Assembly: GCA_027335515.1 (NCBI GenBank)
Contig: DAHWHT010000269.1
Coordinates: 1-8,471, forward strand
DNA: 8,471 nt
From: Clostridia bacterium
GTDB lineage: Bacteria; Bacillota_E; RBS10-35; JAJYVN01
Direction of reading: 5' to 3'
Position numbers and translations under genes: made by a program. Shown piece by piece: positions 5,875 to 8,471 of the stretch. Positions within the stretch are counted from its first letter, which is position 1. Every line of letters starts with the position of its first letter. The notes under the pieces were generated by a model. That model saw only the letters and a list, made by a program, of their open reading frames with translations, was not told the origin of the DNA and did no database searches.

Positions 5875-6346
5875 TTCCGACGCATGGACGATGATCACCT
5901 CGGTGCCAAAATGTTCACACAGCCAGAAGACCAACTCCGAACCGAACCGCAGGAGCCGGTCCTGGTGTGTCAGGACCAGCCGGCCGACTTCCCCGGAACA
6001 GACCCGGCGGATGGGCTGCCGCAGGCCGCTTGTGGTAGTTGAGCCCCGACCCGAGATCCTGCAGCACCTCATAGGTCCAGCCGTTGGCGGCGGCGAACAA
6101 TTCCAGCAGCGCCGCTTGGCGGGCCAGGTCCTCTTTTTGATCGTGGGATGAGACCCGCGCGTAGAGCAACGTGGTCCGGGTCGACGGCGCCTTGTGCGGG
6201 GCCAAGCCGCGGAGCTTGGCGAGGTCATAGCGGCGCAAGCCAGTCGGCGTCCGCTCCACTTCGATCTTGCCTGTCTTCTCCCACCGGCGCAGCGTCTCCG
6301 GATGCACACCCAGTTCCCGCGCCGCTTCGCTGATCCTCACCTTCAT
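5875..6346 (-). pseudogene. IS607-type serine recombinase (TnpA), frameshifted and truncated
   Basis: The N-terminus MKVRISEAARELGVHPETLR is the MerR-like helix-turn-helix of IS607 transposases (residues 1-45). It is followed by a serine recombinase domain with YARVSS at 62-67 (catalytic Ser about 66) and QAALLELFAAANGW. After LGSGLNYHKR (residue 107, near 6026) the frame is lost. The homologous protein continues in another minus-strand frame as GLRQPIRRVCSGEVGRLVLT, then HQDRLLRFGSELVFWLCEHFGTEVIIVHASE, ending near 5875. This fits a 2-bp deletion or 1-bp insertion near 6024-6029. The usual last 50 or so residues are gone, and no tnpB accessory gene follows. Intact IS607 elements move by a serine-recombinase circle mechanism without terminal inverted repeats. 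This copy should be inactive. The start is ATG 6346, with a promoter immediately upstream. Confidence 0.9.
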
Positions 6347-6352
6347 GACCCC

Positions 6353-6358
6353 AGTATA
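6353..6358 (-). promoter_or_regulatory. -10 box giving a leaderless IS607 transcript
   Basis: TATACT on the minus strand is followed by six bases (GGGGTC) and then the ATG of the recombinase at 6346. A start about seven bases downstream of the -10 box would fall on the A of the ATG, so the mRNA would have no leader. Any -35 region would lie across a 9-G run at 6367-6375, in the flanking DNA rather than in the element. Confidence 0.4.
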
Positions 6359-6531
6359 CATAAAATGGGGGGGGGTGAAGTGAAGGGTTGTTGGCGTTCT
6401 AGGTTACAGCACCTACCCTCTTATGGGGATTCGTTGGCGGGTCGCCGCATCTGCGAGCGGTGCGCGAGCGACCACCGCCCCCCGCATCAGCGCCTCCCAA
6501 CGTTGTTCGCGTCCTCCGCGCGCCCCCCGGG

Positions 6532-6577
6532 TCCGCCGCACATGGCGGCGGAGCACGCCGGAACACCGTGCGGCGGA
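6532..6577. repeat. Nested, mutually exclusive inverted repeats
   Basis: TCCGCCGCAC (6532-6541) pairs perfectly with GTGCGGCGGA (6568-6577), a 10-bp stem. The same left arm can instead pair over 8 bp with GCGGCGGA at 6545-6552 around the loop ACATG. Inside the large loop CGGCG (6546-6550) and CGCCG (6556-6560) can also pair. The structures compete, as in attenuators or transposon-end hairpins. No T-run follows. Confidence 0.6.
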
Positions 6578-6666
6578 ACGGGAAGGCGCGGAGCGGGCGC
6601 ACCGGGTGGGCTCGGGTCCGTTGAGGCCACAGGGGTAAGCACTGGTTCAGCGGCTCTGCCTCGGTC

Positions 6667-6688
6667 GCCGTCCGCGCGCCGTCCGCGC
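6667..6688. repeat. Two tandem copies of an 11-bp unit
   Basis: GCCGTCCGCGC occurs at 6667-6677 and immediately again at 6678-6688, in the non-coding stretch upstream of the MNT-HEPN promoter. It may be a small slippage duplication; no function is evident. Confidence 0.7.
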
Positions 6689-6779
6689 ACCACATCAGCG
6701 GATGCCAAGCGCATCAACCCGGCCGGCCCGACAGCCTCCGGCACTTCCCTCTCGGATCCATCGGCTCCGATACACACGC

Positions 6780-6785
6780 TATACT
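6780..6785 (+). promoter_or_regulatory. -10 box of the MNT-HEPN gene
   Basis: TATACT matches five of six -10 consensus positions and stands out in GC-rich DNA. A start near 6792 gives a 60-nt leader before the ATG at 6852. No good -35 hexamer is found at 16-18 bp upstream, so this may need an activator or be weak. Confidence 0.5.
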
Positions 6786-6851
6786 GGTACCGTTCTTCGG
6801 CGCAGTGCCCTGGCTTGTGCAACCAACAACCGACCAAGGGGGGACGGACGG

Positions 6852-7628
6852 ATGGCCTTGCCAATCACCAGCTACCACCTGGAGGAAGCGGTGGCCCGTC
6901 TCGTCGCTACCCTTGACCCCGAGGAAGTGTTGCTCTTCGGGTCGCGTGCCCGCGGAACGCACCGCCCTGACAGCGATGCGGACCTACTCGTTGTTCTGCG
7001 GACTGGTGCTGCACCCGCTGCCGACCTCCGGCCGCTGGCCTGGAAAACGGTGCGCGGGGATGCCGAGCATCCTGGGATTCTCGCTGACGTGTTCACCTAC
7101 TATCCGGACGATTTGCGACGGCGCCTAGCCGCAGGAAGCACCGTCGTCCGTGACGCGCTGGCCGAGGGTGTCCTCCTCTATCCGCGACACGGCGGACGCA
7201 GCCACTATGCGGAACTCGCGGGGGAGTGGGCGCGCGCGGGGGCCGTGGATGAGTGGTTGAGGTTCGCGGAGGAAGACCTGTTGGAAGCGCGGGGGGCACG
7301 GTTCCCCCGCAATGCCGCGTACCATGCGCAGCAGGCAGCAGAAAAGGCCATCAAGGCATTGATCTTCCACCTCGGCGGCCCCCTGAACCGCACCCACGAT
7401 ATTCTGGAACTCCTGCTTGCCGTGTCCGACCTGAACAGGGACATCGGTACCGCGTTTCTGCTGGCATGTGGCAATGCGGGCGCACGGTTGACGGATTTCG
7501 CCGTCGAGCCGCGCTACCCGGGGGACACGACGGTTACGGAAGCGCAAGCCAAGGAAGCATTGGAAACGGCGCAAGGCATCGTGGCCATGGTGCGCACGGC
7601 CGTCGCGCCTGGTACGCCCGGCGCGTGA
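6852..7628 (+). CDS. Single-chain MNT nucleotidyltransferase-HEPN protein
   Basis: The 258-residue protein joins two domains that are more often encoded as a toxin-antitoxin-type gene pair. Residues 1-110 form a minimal nucleotidyltransferase: LLFGSRARG at 27-35, then SDADLLVVL at 41-49 (Asp42 and Asp44), with a third acidic residue in ADVF (Asp79). Residues 134-250 form a HEPN domain of the YHAQQAAEKAIKAL type (157-170), followed by THDILELL at 181-188 and EPRYPGDTTVT near 219. Arg153 and His158 give an R-x4-H arrangement, the kind of motif used by HEPN RNases, but it sits at the conserved HxQQAxE helix, so RNase activity is uncertain. In MNT/HEPN pairs the nucleotidyltransferase can neutralise the HEPN toxin by AMP transfer; here that would happen within one chain. 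The start is ATG 6852 after AAGGGGGG at 6837-6843. It is monocistronic, in a region of decayed mobile elements. Confidence 0.88.
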   Translation: MALPITSYHLEEAVARLVATLDPEEVLLFGSRARGTHRPDSDADLLVVLRTGAAPAADLRPLAWKTVRGDAEHPGILADVFTYYPDDLRRRLAAGSTVVRDALAEGVLLYPRHGGRSHYAELAGEWARAGAVDEWLRFAEEDLLEARGARFPRNAAYHAQQAAEKAIKALIFHLGGPLNRTHDILELLLAVSDLNRDIGTAFLLACGNAGARLTDFAVEPRYPGDTTVTEAQAKEALETAQGIVAMVRTAVAPGTPGA

Positions 7629-7847
7629 CCGTGCCCCGTCGCGCTACCACCGCCGTTCCTTGGCCGCACTCCGCGCCAGGGCGATTGCTCCGCCGCAGGA
7701 CAGCCGTGGCGGCGGCAGCAGAGGCTCCTTGGCCAGGGCCATCGGGCGCCTTCCGACGATACCGGCTACGTTGCGACCTCCGAAGTGCCCTTCAGCCGAG
7801 CCTCAACCCACACATGGTGCCGCAGAGCCCGAAAAGCGAGTGACCGT
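7629..7847. other. Non-coding stretch after the MNT-HEPN gene
   Basis: No gene is supported here. A hairpin at 7687-7719 (GCT-CCGCCGC with GCGGCGG-C-AGC, one bulged C, 12-nt loop) lies about 60 bp after the stop and could end the MNT-HEPN transcript. It lacks a T-run, so that role is doubtful. Confidence 0.5.
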
Positions 7848-7907
7848 TCAGTGGATCAGATCGAGACCCGCTTCCGTGAACATCCGGTCCCCGATCCAGA
7901 ACGGCGG
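7848..7907 (-). pseudogene. Decayed transposase-like N-terminal fragment, copy 1
   Basis: On the minus strand this encodes PPFWIGDRMFTEAGLDLIH and then a stop. It is clearly related to the second copy at 7991-8107: 43 of 53 bases agree by hand alignment (7855-7907 against 8055-8107) with no gaps. Similarity ends abruptly at 7854, beyond which the sequence is unrelated, so this fragment is truncated. It is too short to be a gene. Confidence 0.65.
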
Positions 7908-7990
7908 ATCCCATCGCGACGCCGTTGCACATCACCCCACGCTGCGGTACAAGCCGGCGCCCACACGGTCAAGCCCTACTGCAGTAATCC

Positions 7991-8107
7991 CTAACAGTCC
8001 CTCAGTGCCAGCTCCCAGCGGCTCAGCCGCGGGAACCGCCGGGTCACTTCGCACATCAGATCGAGGTCCGCGTCTGTGAACTCACGGTGTCCGACCCAGA
8101 ACGGCGG
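7991..8107 (-). pseudogene. Decayed transposase-like N-terminal fragment, copy 2
   Basis: The minus strand encodes PPFWVGHREFTDADLDLMC followed by EVTRRFPRLSRWELALRDC and a stop. The pattern (R-x-F-T, then a helix, then FPRLSRxELA) is the N-terminal helix-turn-helix-like segment found on some IS4-like transposases and on DUF4338/DruA-like proteins. In those it continues as a CExLGW-type stretch. Here the frame ends right after ELAL, and no catalytic DDE domain or start is found, so this is a remnant. The family assignment is from memory of the motif and is not certain. Confidence 0.55.
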
Positions 8108-8156
8108 CTCCAGCCGTGGCGACAATCCCCGGCGCCTAACGCAACGCGGCGCTCGT

Positions 8157-8471
8157 TCAGTTGCCCGGCTCCAACTCGATGGTCGCAACGTCCGCCGGTT
8201 CCAGTTGCTCGTTCCCTTGGCCGATGATCCGCCCCACAAGCTCGGCCGCAGGGAGGTCGCCCGGCGGATAGAGGACTTGAGTGGCGCCCGCCGAGGCGGG
8301 TAGCGACGCCAGCGTGGCATGCATGCCGGCCACGGCCAGGGCAGAGGCCGCCGTCGTCGCACCACCGCCCACAAGCACCCGAACCGTGCTCGGAGCGGGC
8401 AGGGGTGGGAGTCCCGTGGACGGACCGGTGCTTCCGTAGCGTGATAGCTCTGACAGGATCTGGGTTGGGGT
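8157..8471 (-). CDS. Probable LytR_C-domain envelope protein, C-terminal end
   Basis: The frame is open to the right edge and ends at TGA 8157, giving 104 visible C-terminal residues. A Pro-rich linker (GPSTGLPPLPAP) precedes a compact domain. That domain starts VRVLVGGGATTAASALAVAG, continues with ATQVLYPPGDLPAAELVGRI and ends in TIELEPGN. This order fits the LytR_C domain, often found at the C-terminus of LytR-CpsA-Psr proteins: a V-x-V strand with a Gly-rich turn, an alanine-rich helix, a TxVxYPPGD strand-turn with a helix, and a terminal strand. LCP proteins attach teichoic acids or other glycopolymers to peptidoglycan. The usual N-G-(T/S) of the first turn is GGG here. The LCP catalytic domain, if present, lies outside the window, so a stand-alone LytR_C protein is also possible. 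Confidence 0.55.
   Translation of the reverse strand, partial: TPTQILSELSRYGSTGPSTGLPPLPAPSTVRVLVGGGATTAASALAVAGMHATLASLPASAGATQVLYPPGDLPAAELVGRIIGQGNEQLEPADVATIELEPGN

Larger units (their letters stand above)
6362..6851. other. 490-bp non-coding stretch between IS607 remnant and MNT-HEPN gene
   Basis: I find no convincing gene on either strand. Reading frames here are low-complexity Arg/Pro/Ala-rich and have no ribosome-binding site. The stretch holds a 9-G run (6367-6375), a nested hairpin cluster (6532-6577), an 11-bp tandem duplication (6667-6688) and the promoter of the downstream gene (-10 at 6780-6785). No tRNA-like or riboswitch-like fold was recognised. Confidence 0.6.

Noticed and set aside
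6194..6916. Plus-strand frame across the IS607 start and the gene-free stretch
   Set aside because: It is antisense to the recombinase at its start and runs out of frame into the MNT-HEPN gene, with no ribosome-binding site and no domain.
6362..8156. Possible CRISPR array or tRNA in the accessory region
   Set aside because: The only repeats are one 11-bp tandem pair and one diverged 53-bp pair; there is no repeat-spacer pattern. No T-arm or cloverleaf was found.
7991..8374. 127-codon minus-strand frame as an intact gene
   Set aside because: Its first two-thirds overlap the LytR_C frame in another phase and are low-complexity. Only the last 40 or so residues resemble a protein family, and they stop prematurely.

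Overview
The window is GC-rich, densely coded DNA that looks like a Gram-positive (Bacillota-type) chromosome. The pointers are a DltX-like protein, a probable LytR_C-domain protein, a riboflavin operon in the order ribD-ribE-ribBA behind an FMN riboswitch, and near-perfect Shine-Dalgarno sequences. A GC-rich, possibly thermophilic Bacillota lineage is my inference; the species cannot be read from this sequence.

Positions 1-2583, plus strand: the C-terminal part of a DHA2-type MFS exporter (5' end outside the window), then a polytopic membrane protein of the Lgt fold that has lost the key Lgt catalytic residues. A secreted TlpA-like thioredoxin overlaps its stop codon. After a 258-bp gap with its own candidate promoter comes a 56-residue DltX-like protein ending in FIYQGF. 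These genes all concern the cell envelope. No dltA, B, C or D gene is present.

Positions 2604-5823, minus strand: a self-contained riboflavin unit. In transcription order it has an upstream terminator, a sigma-A type promoter (TTGACC, 17 bp, TAGTCT with extended -10), an FMN riboswitch, a Shine-Dalgarno-masking hairpin, ribD, ribE and ribBA, and a hairpin in the convergent gap with dltX. The genes are 2 bp apart or overlap by 14 bp. Together they make riboflavin from GTP and ribulose 5-phosphate except for the lumazine synthase step: ribH is not here.

Positions 5824-8156: an accessory region. It holds a frameshifted, 3'-truncated IS607-type serine recombinase, 490 bp of structured non-coding DNA, a single-chain MNT-HEPN protein (nucleotidyltransferase fused to HEPN, a toxin-antitoxin-type pair) with its own promoter, and two decayed copies of a transposase-like N-terminal segment lying exactly 200 bp apart.

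Positions 8157-8471, minus strand: the C-terminal end of a probable LytR_C-domain cell-envelope protein that runs off the window.

The best candidates for something unusual are the orphan DltX next to a catalytically degenerate Lgt homologue and a TlpA, and the single-chain MNT-HEPN gene in the decayed mobile-element region.
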